A DNA stretch of 64,000 nucleotides, taken from a bacterium. Its GTDB lineage: Bacteria; Actinomycetota; Acidimicrobiia; Acidimicrobiales; CATQHL01. The notes under the pieces were generated by a model. The model was given only the letters and a program-made list of their open reading frames with translations. It searched no databases and was not told the origin of the DNA. Below are positions 44,036 to 53,154 of the stretch, piece by piece. Both the position numbers and the translations under genes were made by a program. Each line of letters starts with the position of its first letter. Positions within the stretch are counted from its first letter, which is position 1. Location: contig JAPOVS010000046.1 in assembly GCA_026708055.1 (NCBI GenBank), positions 1-64,000 on the forward strand, written 5' to 3'.

Positions 44036-44344
44036 GTGACACCCGCCCAAGGCGACGTCTGGTGGGCCGAGGCCGAGGACCGGCGGCGACCGGTTCTGGT
44101 GGTCACCCGCGACGAAGCCATCCCGGTCCTGACCAGGATCCTGATCGCCCCCGTGACCCGAACCGTGCGAGACATCCCCACCGAGCTGCCCCTCGACCCC
44201 GAGGACGGTCTGCCCCAGCCCTGCGCGGCGTCCTTCGACAATCTCCAGCCGATTCGCAAGTCGTTCCTGACGGACCGTCTGGGCTCGATCCGCAACCGTC
44301 GCCACGAGATCTGCGCCGCCCTCGAGGCCCTCGCCGACTGCTGA
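44036..44344 (+). CDS. MazF/PemK-type endoribonuclease toxin
   Basis: About 102 residues. PAQGDVWWAEAEDRRRPVLV is the MazF start, with VTRDEAIPVLTRILIAPVTR, PTELPLDPEDGLPQPCAASF and DNLQPIRKSFLTDRLGSI following. Cuts mRNA at short sequences. The GTG at 44036 is favoured because it matches the original start copy at 43962; an in-frame GTG at 44018 adds six residues. Toxin is now separated from the antitoxin by the duplicated segment, which may weaken translational coupling. Confidence 0.9.
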   Translation: MTPAQGDVWWAEAEDRRRPVLVVTRDEAIPVLTRILIAPVTRTVRDIPTELPLDPEDGLPQPCAASFDNLQPIRKSFLTDRLGSIRNRRHEICAALEALADC

Positions 44345-44395
44345 CACCCGAACCGGCGACTCAGCCACAGCCGCCGCGCAGCCTGACGGCGGCTG

Positions 44396-44671
44396 TTGAC
44401 GCTAGACGTCAAGCGTCCAGACTGTTCCTGGCATGTGGGTGTGTCCCCGACCGAGTTCGCGTGCCAGATCGACGTGCCGCCCAACCGCGTCGGGCAGATC
44501 ATCGCCGGCAAGCGATCCGTGACCGCCGACACCGCTTTGCGATTCGGACACTGGTTCGGCGTCGAGGCCCAGTTCTGGCTGAACCTCCAGACTCAGTTCG
44601 ACCTCATCATCGCCGAGCAAGCCAGCGGCGCGGCCATCCAGAACCTGCCCTCGGCAATAGCACGCGCCTGA
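44396..44671 (+). pseudogene. higBA remnant: operator fused to the HigA 3' part
   Basis: The promoter/operator (TTGACG 44396-44401; perfect palindrome GACGC-TA-GACGTC-AA-GCGTC 44398-44417) is followed within 20 bases by codon 22 of HigA (GVSPTEFACQIDVPPNRVGQ to the end). The whole toxin and the first 21 HigA codons are deleted, apparently between two ctgg-containing stretches. No sensible start codon remains; the frame would begin inside the -35 box. About 93 percent identical at protein level to the intact HigA. Confidence 0.88.
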
Positions 44672-47600
44672 CCCAACGCCCGCCTCCCACCGCTTTGACC
44701 TCCGCGTTTGCTCGTCTCGTACCCCCCCTCGATCAGCAATCAATGGCCCGGGGAGGGATACATCTCGTTCAAGAAGTGACAATCCGCCAACTGGGTGGAA
44801 GGCGCAGTGACGGTGTCGCGGGGTATTTTCCGATGGGCCGGGCATCCCCCCGGTCTCGGCGGCGGATGTCAGCGCTTCGTAGAGGGCGTGGGTGCTGAAC
44901 ACGGGGACGCCTGCTGCATCGGCCAACCGCCCTAGGGCGAGGTCGTCGCACCACAGCGCGCAGCCCCTGTCTAGTGCCAAGCGGATTGATGTGTCCCAAG
45001 GGCGCAGCCTGTCCTCTTGGGGGTATCCGCCAGGTTGGATCCGGCTGGTCGGTGTCCTCTGCCAACCTTCTAGCGTGCCCAGCAGTTGTTGAGCCGATTC
45101 GATCTGCTGGCGCCTGTCTTCATCTCGTATCTCGGACATGTTGAAGCCGCCGAGAACGGGGTCGTATCCGGCCGAAGCGCTGCCTGCTGTTCGGATGCTG
45201 GCGACTGCAGCTCTTGCGTCGTCCAGCAGCTCGGTGGCCACCAGCACCCCGGCGAAGGCTGTTCCCATGGCGGTAACGTCAATCCCGGCGAGGTGTCCCA
45301 GTACCGCGACGCTCGTGTCGACAGCCACGGCGCCTCCGATTGCGGCCTGCGCCGCAGCCTGCTGCCGGCTTCGTTCGGCGGCATTTGGGGAAACGGCGGT
45401 GAGATAATCCGCGGCTACGCAGAGCAGAAACTCGGCGTAGGGCAAGGGCCTAACCCAATGGAGTGTTCCGTAAGGCAGTTGCCCAAACCGCACCTGGCCG
45501 ATCCAAGACGCCCGCTGGCGGGCTGGCTCCTCGGACGAAGTCCGCAGCATCTCGAGCACCTCGTCGATACTCGAGAAATGGATCTGCCGGAGCACCCCGC
45601 TGTCGGGGTATCGTTCCACAAACCCTTCGAACAGCAGGTTTAGCTCCGTCGCCTGCACTTCGCTGAGTTGGCCCTCTTGGCTGCTGCTCGCCATGAGCGC
45701 TCCGAGGGCACTGCCGACGACCGCTTCGGAATCGTCGAACTCTCCGGCGATCCACAACAGCCTGTCGGCACCCCCGGACGGAGCGTCGGAGGCGTAATAA
45801 AGGCCGACAGCCAGCAGCGCCATCTGCTCGTCGGCAGGGCGAAGATCATGCTCGACCAAGTACCCCCACGCCTCCAGGTACCGGGCCTGCTGGTGCATCG
45901 CGGACACGACCGCCCACCGCGCCTTGGAATGGTCGGAGAACTCGTCGGCGAGCGCTTGGCCGTACTGCTCCATTTTCGGCCAGTCCCTGAGCTGCTGGGC
46001 CACATCGACAAGAGCCTCCCGCAGACGCAACTCCTCAGCCGCAGACGGGTTGGCTGCAAGCGCGACGAGTGCTGTCTCCTCGGCCCGCTGCAACTCCCCG
46101 ACTTCGATGAGCAGCACTACCGCAGACACATACAGCTTCGGCTCAGACAGGGCTTCTGCCGACTCAAGCAGCGTCTCGTACGCTTCCTCGGTCCGTCCTT
46201 GGCCGTGGAGGGCGGCAGCGAGCAGGCCGACGTGGGCTGCAGACCGGCAGCGGTAGGGCCCCAAGAGTGCTATCGCGGCATCCAAGTCGCCCCGGTGGTA
46301 CGCCGCCGAAGCTCTGATTCCGTCGACTTGCTCCTCGTTTCCGGCCGAGACGGCCGACAGAGCATTTTCGTCGGTCTCTCCCAGCATCGCCAGCCCCTCT
46401 AGGGCCATCAAAATGGCTCTCTCTCCTGTGGCCTGCTCGAGGGCTTGGCGCATCAACTCGACTGCGCCCGGCTCGCCGCGGCTGCGCGTTTGCAGCGCTC
46501 TGATCAGTGTGCTCTCGGAACTGTCAATTCGATCCAAGGCCGACTCGTCGATCTCGTCTCCTCGCCCGAGCAGCAGCAGCGCATGGGCCAAACACCGCGC
46601 TGCTTCGCCGTCCTCAGCTTCTCGGGGTGTCGCCTCGCCCTCCGGCTGCGGTGTCGCGATGTTGACGATTCTTTGCGGCTGGTTGAGCATGTGGTAGGCG
46701 TTCGCGGCCACTGCGACCGCCTCGGCTGACGGACCGTCCCACTTCCGGTATTCGTCGCGGGCCCGGATCGCGTTCCGCGCCGCCGATGCGGGAAGGTCAC
46801 GTCGGAACGCCTCCCCCTGGGCCCAGGCCAGCCCCAACTGAAGCCGGGCGAGCGACAGGTGCAGTTGCGCCCTGTCTGGGAACCGCCGCACAGCATCTCG
46901 CATCGCGCTGATTGCCAGTTCTAAGCTGTTGCTGCTCGAGTGCGCCATCGCGAGCATCTGTGTTCCCATGACGGCCAACCCGGGGTCTTGCGAGTCGACT
47001 GCGCCAGAACCTCGGAGTTCGGCGATAGCGGACTCCGAGTCGCCGCCGATCAGCGCCCGGGCCGCGCCTGCCAGCAGATATTCCTGCGCTGCTTCGAGCA
47101 TCTCGGCTGCCCTGTCCGCTTCGCCGTCACCGTGGGCCAATAGGGCCTCTGTTACCCGGTAATAGCCTTCTCTCGGCGACCCCCTCTCGATGGCTCGGCG
47201 CCGCATCTCCCATGCTCCGGGCAGGTGGTGGGCGGCCACGAAGTCAGCGATCGCCTCCCACGCAAGACAATCGGCATCCCACAGCCATTCGGGAGGGGCT
47301 TCGGCCATGTGGGCAAGCACCCCCGGTGTCCGCGCGGCCGTGCTATTGAGCTCAGCAGCCACGCGGCCCGCGGTCTCAGGGGACACGTCCCGCAGAGCCG
47401 AGAGCCGGGTCCGGCACGTCGGCGGAAGCGCCGAAAGCACTGCTTCCCACTTGTCGACACTCGGCGAGACCACATGCGGAATCTCGGGGACCAGGCCCAT
47501 CTCCGCGGCCTGGCGTCCCACATCGTCAGCGGTCTGATGACCGGCTCCGTCGCTGACCCACCCCTTGACGATGCCGACTCCGGTCATCACAGCCCCGTCG

Positions 47601-48199
47601 TCGGCGCGAAAGCCCGCCAGTCTCATCAGCGGCTTCGCTTGGCGGCGGAGGTCCAACTCAGAACCGGTGTGCTTCCACCGCACGAACCGCAAGAAGTCGG
47701 CCAACTCCGCGGTGCTGATGCCCAAGTGTCCCGCCCAGGCATCCCGCTCCAAGCCGACCTTGCTCCCAGGGCCCTGCTCCAGCATCTGGTCGACCGCGAT
47801 CCTGTCGTTTCTCAGGTCGCGCAGATCCAGGAGCGGGTTGTCGTGGTCGAAGCCCTTGTGAGTCAAGAACTCCAATGAGAACTGCCTGTCGGTCGAAGAA
47901 CGGGAGCAATATGTGTCATAGAAGTGTTGAAGGGGGCTCTTGCCATTGGGCCGCGCCGCGGTGAGCAGCATCTGCCGGTCGACGATCTGGGCCGCATAGT
48001 TGGAGCTCTTGGCCTGAATGTAGATGTCGCCGCCGACCCTGCGGCGCACGACAACGTCGTCGAACGCCCCGCCCTCTGCGTCCTCGACGGCGACGCTGGC
48101 AATCGCGGAGTTCGACAGCATCTCGCATGCCCACAGCCACCCGACCACATGCTGGTAATCGTCTCCGCGGATCGGCGCCGCACGCGCTGGAAGCGTCAC
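44402..48199 (-). CDS. Defence-like fusion: PD-(D/E)XK nuclease, helical repeats and PIN-like domain
   Basis: Up to 1265 residues. Residues 11-70 (RGDDYQHVVGWLWACEML; VAVEDAEGG; FDDVVVRRR; IYIQAKSS) resemble the Cap4/DUF4297-type endonuclease with E39, D47/D48 and Q62-x-K64. A long middle of TPR-like helical repeats follows (about 280-930). Near 960-1110 a PIN-like domain appears: VAVDTSVAVLGHL, RLALDRGCALWCDDLALGRL, GVPVFSTHALYEAL. The last ~150 residues are not natural: they read across an att-like site (44717) and then antisense through the HigA remnant, so the original 3' end was probably at about 44730-44860. ATG start overlaps the upstream gene by 4 bases. Function not known; antiphage role is an inference. 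Confidence 0.75.
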   Translation of the reverse strand: MTLPARAAPIRGDDYQHVVGWLWACEMLSNSAIASVAVEDAEGGAFDDVVVRRRVGGDIYIQAKSSNYAAQIVDRQMLLTAARPNGKSPLQHFYDTYCSRSSTDRQFSLEFLTHKGFDHDNPLLDLRDLRNDRIAVDQMLEQGPGSKVGLERDAWAGHLGISTAELADFLRFVRWKHTGSELDLRRQAKPLMRLAGFRADDGAVMTGVGIVKGWVSDGAGHQTADDVGRQAAEMGLVPEIPHVVSPSVDKWEAVLSALPPTCRTRLSALRDVSPETAGRVAAELNSTAARTPGVLAHMAEAPPEWLWDADCLAWEAIADFVAAHHLPGAWEMRRRAIERGSPREGYYRVTEALLAHGDGEADRAAEMLEAAQEYLLAGAARALIGGDSESAIAELRGSGAVDSQDPGLAVMGTQMLAMAHSSSNSLELAISAMRDAVRRFPDRAQLHLSLARLQLGLAWAQGEAFRRDLPASAARNAIRARDEYRKWDGPSAEAVAVAANAYHMLNQPQRIVNIATPQPEGEATPREAEDGEAARCLAHALLLLGRGDEIDESALDRIDSSESTLIRALQTRSRGEPGAVELMRQALEQATGERAILMALEGLAMLGETDENALSAVSAGNEEQVDGIRASAAYHRGDLDAAIALLGPYRCRSAAHVGLLAAALHGQGRTEEAYETLLESAEALSEPKLYVSAVVLLIEVGELQRAEETALVALAANPSAAEELRLREALVDVAQQLRDWPKMEQYGQALADEFSDHSKARWAVVSAMHQQARYLEAWGYLVEHDLRPADEQMALLAVGLYYASDAPSGGADRLLWIAGEFDDSEAVVGSALGALMASSSQEGQLSEVQATELNLLFEGFVERYPDSGVLRQIHFSSIDEVLEMLRTSSEEPARQRASWIGQVRFGQLPYGTLHWVRPLPYAEFLLCVAADYLTAVSPNAAERSRQQAAAQAAIGGAVAVDTSVAVLGHLAGIDVTAMGTAFAGVLVATELLDDARAAVASIRTAGSASAGYDPVLGGFNMSEIRDEDRRQQIESAQQLLGTLEGWQRTPTSRIQPGGYPQEDRLRPWDTSIRLALDRGCALWCDDLALGRLADAAGVPVFSTHALYEALTSAAETGGMPGPSENTPRHRHCAFHPVGGLSLLERDVSLPGPLIADRGGVRDEQTRRSKRWEAGVGSGACYCRGQVLDGRAAGLLGDDEVELSLEVQPELGLDAEPVSESQSGVGGHGSLAGDDLPDAVGRHVDLARELGRGHTHMPGTVWTLDV
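44717..44729. other. Candidate att core, tRNA-Lys 3' end copy 1
   Basis: tcgtaccccccct is identical to the end of tRNA-Lys at 60486-60498 and to 49605-49617, in the same orientation. It marks the left limit of the putative first island, inside the read-through tail of the large nuclease gene. Confidence 0.5.
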
Positions 48200-48585
48200 G
48201 ACCGCCCTCCGGTCCGCGGTAGCGGCCGAAGTTGGAAGGGCGTCGGATGGTAGCTAGTCGAGACCGGGGAATCCCTGGTGCCTCGCGCAAGGCCTCGGAG
48301 TGAGTGATCGAGAGTCTGGCGGATCAATTGCTCGCCGTAGTTCTCGGCGACTCGCGTTGCGCGGTCGAGTTGCTGCTCGCTGATGAACTCTCCGTGGTCG
48401 TCGTGATGGCCGCGGCACACACACCAGAGCAGCAGGTCGTCGGGTAGGTCCTCCCAGTCTTCGACGTGAACGCGGAAGAGCTGCCGACACTCGGGGCTTT
48501 GACGGCCAATGTACCCCTCCTCGTCCGGGCTGATCCTGACTGCCAGGTTCATCGTGTTGTACATGTCACGATCTCCGAGGTTCAC
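48196..48585 (-). CDS. Small protein upstream of the nuclease gene
   Basis: 129 residues, or 118 from the ATG at 48552 (MNLAVRISPDEEGYIG). The N-terminal part, ISPDEEGYIGRQSPECRQLF then LLLWCVCRGHHDDHGEF, resembles a zinc-ribbon found in small proteins, but only a reduced Cys set remains (SPEC; CVC; HH). A helical EQQLDRATRVAENYGEQLI segment follows. Stop overlaps the nuclease start (ATGA), so the two are translated together and probably act as a pair. Function unknown. Confidence 0.6.
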   Translation of the reverse strand: MNLGDRDMYNTMNLAVRISPDEEGYIGRQSPECRQLFRVHVEDWEDLPDDLLLWCVCRGHHDDHGEFISEQQLDRATRVAENYGEQLIRQTLDHSLRGLARGTRDSPVSTSYHPTPFQLRPLPRTGGRS

Positions 48586-48634
48586 GTCACTGCCGAGCTG
48601 GCAACTCGGGTCGCTCCTATGTCGAACGTGTGTA

Positions 48635-48664
48635 TCACATCACAACGATAGCACCGCGATGTGA
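48635..48664. promoter_or_regulatory. Inverted repeat upstream of the two-gene locus
   Basis: TCACATC (48635-48641) and GATGTGA (48658-48664) form a 7+7 inverted repeat with a 16-base spacer, about 50 bases upstream of the small gene. Possible operator; no regulator gene is adjacent. Confidence 0.35.
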
Positions 48665-48807
48665 CAGTAGTGTGTGACGCCACCGCTCAGTCGATCCAGT
48701 CACCGGCGTTTGATGATCTGCCTCACCAGCGACCACGTGCAGGCTCCCAAGGGCGGCGACACACCTCAGCCGGCGCGAATCCCAGTGAGGGTCGTTGATT
48801 TCCAAGA

Positions 48808-49272
48808 TTGTCGTGCGCTCACTTCGGTGCCGTAGATCTCGGCGTCGGAGGCGCGCTACGGGTCTCCGATCTCAAGACCGCGAGCAGCCGCCACACCGTC
48901 GCGCTTGATGAGGCCACCGTCGCCGAGTTGCGGCACCACCGGCGCCAGCAACTCGAACAGCAGATGGCCACCGGCGTGCGGAGCGGGGAGGATTACGTGT
49001 TCGCGCAGCCTGACGGCTCTCCGCCCAACCCGCACCGCATCACCGACACGTTCATCCGCGCAGTGAAGCAGCTCGACGTTCCCCGTATCCGGTTCCACGA
49101 CCTGCGCCACACCCACACCACCATCCTGCTGCAGCACAACGTGCACCCCAAGGTGGTCAGCGAGCGTCTCGGGCACTCCAACGTGGCGCTGACGATGAAC
49201 ATCTACCAGCACGTCATGCCGGCCATGCAAGCCGCCGCCGCGGATGCGTTCGGCGCGGCCGTCTTCGGTTAG
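48808..49272 (+). pseudogene. Tyrosine recombinase, C-terminal catalytic fragment
   Basis: Carries TASSRHTVALDEATVAELR, FVFAQPDGSPPNPH-like, then FHDLRHTHTTILLQ (box II Arg/His), VVSERLGHSNVALTMNIYQH (His and catalytic Tyr). The box I arginine and the N-terminal DNA-binding domain are missing; upstream bases show no continuation in frame. A dead phage/island integrase next to the att-like repeat at 49520-49620. Confidence 0.85.
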
Positions 49273-49826
49273 CGCATCCTGCACACCCTGCACTTGCGGG
49301 CGACTCGGCTCGCCGCGACTGCTCCAGGCCGTGGATTCCGCGAGACGCCCGAGCACACCTGCAGGGGACCCGGCCCCCCCCAGGAGAGGCTCTACTCAAT
49401 GACAGCGCGTTGGGTCCGAATCGAGCGCAACAGCCAAACACATTGGTCGCCTCGAACGCGCGGAGACGTGCCAACTCGGCCTGGGGGATATCCCTGCGTA
49501 TCGGGCCGTCCGTTAGAAGATCCGTTGGAAGTTTCGAGTCTGGAGGCGCCGACACGACGATGCGCCATTCCTAAAATCGCTCTGACCAGTGACTTTACCT
49601 GCCTTCGTACCCCCCCTGGGTACGGGCAAATCGCCAGAATACGGCTCTGAACAGGAGAAACGGTGAGATCGTCAGGTCCGGTTATTACTATCGATATGTG
49701 ATGGCTCCGGCCCACGCTCGGCGCGTCTCAGTCGGTGGCGAACTCGGGAAAGTAGGTGTCGTAGAACCCTCGGTGTGATCGCGGGACAGTCAGGGTGCAC
49801 CTCGCAGCGCGGGGGAACTGCCGGTG
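49273..49826. other. Noncoding spacer with island repeat
   Basis: 554 bases without a credible gene. It holds repeat copy 49520-49620 and, near 49690, an AT-richer segment (gttattactatcgatatgtg). Short frames here are shadows; no tRNA is present although the repeat ends in the 3' edge of one. Confidence 0.6.
49520..49620. repeat. 101-bp direct repeat, left copy (contains tRNA-Lys 3' edge)
   Basis: About 90 of 101 positions match 60401-60501 with no gaps, ending in cttcgtaccccccctggg, which in the right copy is the acceptor and start of the T-stem of tRNA-Lys. After position 49620 the tRNA similarity stops. Confidence 0.85.
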
Positions 49827-50543
49827 TCAGAAGTCGCCGAGGTACAGGTGCCTAATACGGGCCGGATTCTCACGGAGCGCCAGAGAGTCCGATTCGAACG
49901 CAACCCTTCCGGTCTCGAGAACGAGAACTCGTTGGCACAACCTGATGGCCACTTCGACGTTCTGCTCGATCACCATGAGTGCTGTTCCACCCGCCACGGC
50001 ATCACTCAGAACCGGTACGAGCGCAGCGATCGCAGCGGGTGCCAAGCCCAGAGACATCTCGTCGATCACGAGCATCTTCGGCCGCGCCAGTAGTGCCTGT
50101 GCGATGGCGAGCATCTGCTGTTCGCCACCCGAGAGTGCGTCTGCGGCAACACCCGCCCGGGCGCTGAGGGGCGGAAACAGCCGATACTGCGCCGCAATGG
50201 CGTCAGCGACGGCTCGGCGAGGCATCATTGTTGCAGCCGCTTGTAAGTTGTCGTCGACGGTCAGGCCCGGGAGGACTCGGTGGCCCTCGCGGACGGTGGC
50301 AAGGCCGAGCCGACGCCGGTCGTGGGGCGACAAGGTAGACACATCCTGGCCACCGAACTGCAGCGATCCCTCGCACTCGACCACGCCGGCGATGGCGTCG
50401 GCGAGGCTCGACTTTCCGGACCCGTTCCGTCCCAGGATTGCCAGCGACTCGCCGGCTGCCACTCTTGTCGTGACACCATCGACGGCGACTTGGTTGCCGT
50501 GCCGTACGGTTAGCTTCTCGGCGGCCAGTAGCGGATCACTCAT
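49827..50543 (-). CDS. Branched-chain-type ABC transporter ATPase, LivF-like
   Basis: 238 residues. Walker A GRNGSGKSS, signature LSGGEQQMLAIAQAL, Walker B MLVIDEMSLGLAP, and the LivF-type VLPGLTVDDNL and IRHLYLGDF end. MSDPLLAAEKLTVRHGNQVA starts at 50543, overlapping livG by 8 bases. Last gene of the transporter set. Substrate likely an amino acid or aromatic/carboxylic compound. Confidence 0.94.
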   Translation of the reverse strand: MSDPLLAAEKLTVRHGNQVAVDGVTTRVAAGESLAILGRNGSGKSSLADAIAGVVECEGSLQFGGQDVSTLSPHDRRRLGLATVREGHRVLPGLTVDDNLQAAATMMPRRAVADAIAAQYRLFPPLSARAGVAADALSGGEQQMLAIAQALLARPKMLVIDEMSLGLAPAAIAALVPVLSDAVAGGTALMVIEQNVEVAIRLCQRVLVLETGRVAFESDSLALRENPARIRHLYLGDF

Positions 50544-51249
50544 CGTCGTCAATTCCCAGGTACGCCGCACGCACGCGGTCGTTCTGTAGAACCACTTCCG
50601 GGCGACCAGTTGCCAACAGTTCACCGAAATTGAGCGCGATCGCGTAGTCGCAGATCGAGCGGACGAGATTCAGATCATGTGCGACCACCACGACCGTCGT
50701 CCCGATGCGCCTGGGCAATTCGGCAACGACCGATCGCAATAGCGTCACCTCCCCCGCGGCCAGACCCGCGGTCGGCTCGTCCAGCAATAGGGCACGAGGC
50801 CGACTGGTGATGGCACGTGCAAGTTCGATCTGGCGGCGTTGCAGACCGGTCAGCTCGCCGGTTGCGGTGTCGGGCGAGCCGTTGAAACGGCAAATCTCCA
50901 ACGCCTCGCCGGCGAGGAGGCGGGCCCGCTGGCGGTGGTGGTCCAACCCGGCACGGACGTTCTCAAGCGCGGTGATCGAGTCGGGCAACTGTATGTGCTG
51001 GAATGTGCGGCCCACCCCCAGCCGCGCTCGGCGATCGGATCGAAGCCGGATCATGCTCATTCCGTCGAGCCGAACATCACCGGCGGCTGGGCGTACGAAG
51101 CCGCTCACGACGTTCAGCAAGGTCGTCTTTCCCGCGCCATTTGGGCCGATGACGCCGTTGATTCGTCCCGCGAACTCAGCGGTGAGAGACCGCACCGGCG
51201 TGACGCCGCCGAGCGACACCGTCAGCTTGTCGAACGTGATGGTGGTCAT
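50536..51249 (-). CDS. Branched-chain-type ABC transporter ATPase, LivG-like
   Basis: 237 residues with GPNGAGKTTLLNVVSGF, VGRTFQHIQLPDSITALENV (LivG hallmark), LTGLQRRQIELARAI as signature and ALLLDEPTAGLA. Overlaps the permease stop by 4 bases. Confidence 0.95.
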   Translation of the reverse strand: MTTITFDKLTVSLGGVTPVRSLTAEFAGRINGVIGPNGAGKTTLLNVVSGFVRPAAGDVRLDGMSMIRLRSDRRARLGVGRTFQHIQLPDSITALENVRAGLDHHRQRARLLAGEALEICRFNGSPDTATGELTGLQRRQIELARAITSRPRALLLDEPTAGLAAGEVTLLRSVVAELPRRIGTTVVVVAHDLNLVRSICDYAIALNFGELLATGRPEVVLQNDRVRAAYLGIDDDE

Positions 51250-53114
51250 GGAGCCCTGCCGGCGGTGCGTCGCTGGAAGATTCCTGCGAGCTGTCCGGAG
51301 ATCCCGGACGGGGCGAAGAGGAGCGTGTGGAGCAGGAGCACCCCGAAGATGACGAGCGTCAGGTTGCCGTCGATGTCGAGTTCAGAGAACAGAGCAGGCG
51401 CGCCCTTCATGAGTAGCCCGGCGACAATGGGCGACCACCAGCGTGTCCCGGACGCGATCACGATGGCGCACAGCACGATGGAATCAATGGCGCGGAACGA
51501 CGCCGGGTCCAGATGTCGCGTGCTACCCGCCAAGAGCGCACCGGCGATGCCCGCGAAGACACCGGCGATCATGAATGCCGCAGTCTTGGTTTGGATGACG
51601 TTGATGCCGACCGATGAAGCTGACGCGTCGCTGGCGGAGACCGTGGCCAGAGCCCGACCGAAGCGGCTCCATCGCAAGAACAGGCCCGCAACCAGGCACA
51701 CGATGAGGATCAGGGCGACGAGGCGGGCGTATGCAGGATCGGATTGCGCGAACGATGGGCGCCGCATGGGCACCCGTCCTCCCTCCGAGACCCTCCCGAG
51801 AATGCCCCCACCGCCGTCGGGGAATCCGGTAGCGGGCAGGACCGCCTGCACGGCGCCGGCGATCATCAACGTGACCACGGTAAGCATCAGTCCCCGAAGC
51901 CGGATGGCGGGAAGACCCACGATTCCGGCAACCACGGCGGTGACGGCTGTCGCGATCACCACCACCATCAGGAACGGAAGATCGGTTCCATGTGACACGC
52001 GGAGCGCCACCCAGCCCCCGACACCCATGAGCGCTACTTGCGCCAGGGACGCCTCACCCAGCTGTCCGTACAAGATGGTCACACCCAGCGCCGCGATGGC
52101 AAAGACGAGTGACGCCGTGTAGGCCTTGGTCCAGAATGCGTTGAGAAGCGACGGGACGATCACTGCCAGAGTTGCGACTGCTGTCGGCGCCAGCAGTGCA
52201 CCGGGTCTTTTTCGAAGCCATGTGTGACTGTCGCCATGCGAATGGACAGCGGCAACCGACCGGACCAGGGCGTAGGCGCGTCGTCGACACGCGATCGCGG
52301 CGATCGCCACGACGAAGGGGGCAGCGGCGCGGTAGGGGCCGACATCGAACGGCGTGGCGATGGCCTCTACCAATCCGATCAGGATCCCACCCACGAGCGC
52401 ACCGACTTGCGACCGGAAGAGTCCCACCGCCGCGGCGGCCACTGCGGGGATCACCAGGAGGGTGAGAACACCGGGATCGAGTCGAACGAGGTTGGCGAGC
52501 AACAATCCCGAACTCCCGGCCAGAAACCCGCCGATCGCCCACGCGACCAGATCGCTGCGCCGGGTGCTTATGCCCAGCAGAGAACTGGCGGTCCTGTCCG
52601 CGGCGGCTGCCCGAAGCATCAGCCCGACGCGGCTCCTGGCGAGCACCAGACCGAGCCCGGCGACGATCGCGGCCGCGAAGCTGGCCGCCAACAGCCGCGT
52701 GCCGGTCACCCGAACACCCAGGATCTCCACCGACGTGCCGTCGGTCGGCAGTCGCAGTGTCCGTAGGTCGATGGGCCAGTACCAGGAGGTCAGACCGAGC
52801 AGGATCAGTGCCAGCGCGAGTGTCCCAGCCGCAGAGACAACCGGGTCGCGGTAGCCAAGACGGGGCGAGACAACCAAGCCGTAGCAGATGCTCAGTCCCA
52901 CGCTGACGATGAGAGATACAACGACACCGACCACGCTGACGCGTCCGGCCTCGCCGATCTGCCAGGCCAGCATCGCAGCCAGTGCCCCGATAGCACCATG
53001 GGCCAGGTTCAGCACGCCCGTCGACCGGTACAGGACGACGAGACTCACACCCGAGAGCGCGTACACGCTCCCGAGTGCCAGGCCCGTGACGACGAACGGG
53101 CCCAGGTCTGGCAT
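51246..53114 (-). CDS. Fused LivH-LivM permease
   Basis: 622 residues. Residues 1-290 are LivH-like (ALGSVYALSGVSLVVLYRST, GVLNLAHGAIGALAAMLAW), residues 310-610 LivM-like (LGVTILYGQLGEASLAQVAL, MGVGGWVALRV, FGRALATVSASDASASSVGI). The two permease halves are usually separate genes; fusion is known in actinobacteria. 15 or more membrane helices expected. Confidence 0.93.
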   Translation of the reverse strand: MPDLGPFVVTGLALGSVYALSGVSLVVLYRSTGVLNLAHGAIGALAAMLAWQIGEAGRVSVVGVVVSLIVSVGLSICYGLVVSPRLGYRDPVVSAAGTLALALILLGLTSWYWPIDLRTLRLPTDGTSVEILGVRVTGTRLLAASFAAAIVAGLGLVLARSRVGLMLRAAAADRTASSLLGISTRRSDLVAWAIGGFLAGSSGLLLANLVRLDPGVLTLLVIPAVAAAAVGLFRSQVGALVGGILIGLVEAIATPFDVGPYRAAAPFVVAIAAIACRRRAYALVRSVAAVHSHGDSHTWLRKRPGALLAPTAVATLAVIVPSLLNAFWTKAYTASLVFAIAALGVTILYGQLGEASLAQVALMGVGGWVALRVSHGTDLPFLMVVVIATAVTAVVAGIVGLPAIRLRGLMLTVVTLMIAGAVQAVLPATGFPDGGGGILGRVSEGGRVPMRRPSFAQSDPAYARLVALILIVCLVAGLFLRWSRFGRALATVSASDASASSVGINVIQTKTAAFMIAGVFAGIAGALLAGSTRHLDPASFRAIDSIVLCAIVIASGTRWWSPIVAGLLMKGAPALFSELDIDGNLTLVIFGVLLLHTLLFAPSGISGQLAGIFQRRTAGRAP

Positions 53115-53154
53115 CGGCTATGGGCGTCGGCAGGGAACCTTTGCTGTCGAGCGG

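Noticed and set aside
44396-44671. The second HigA as a functional solitary antitoxin
   Set aside because: The only in-frame start is a TTG inside its own -35 box, and the N-terminal 21 residues and ribosome site are deleted.
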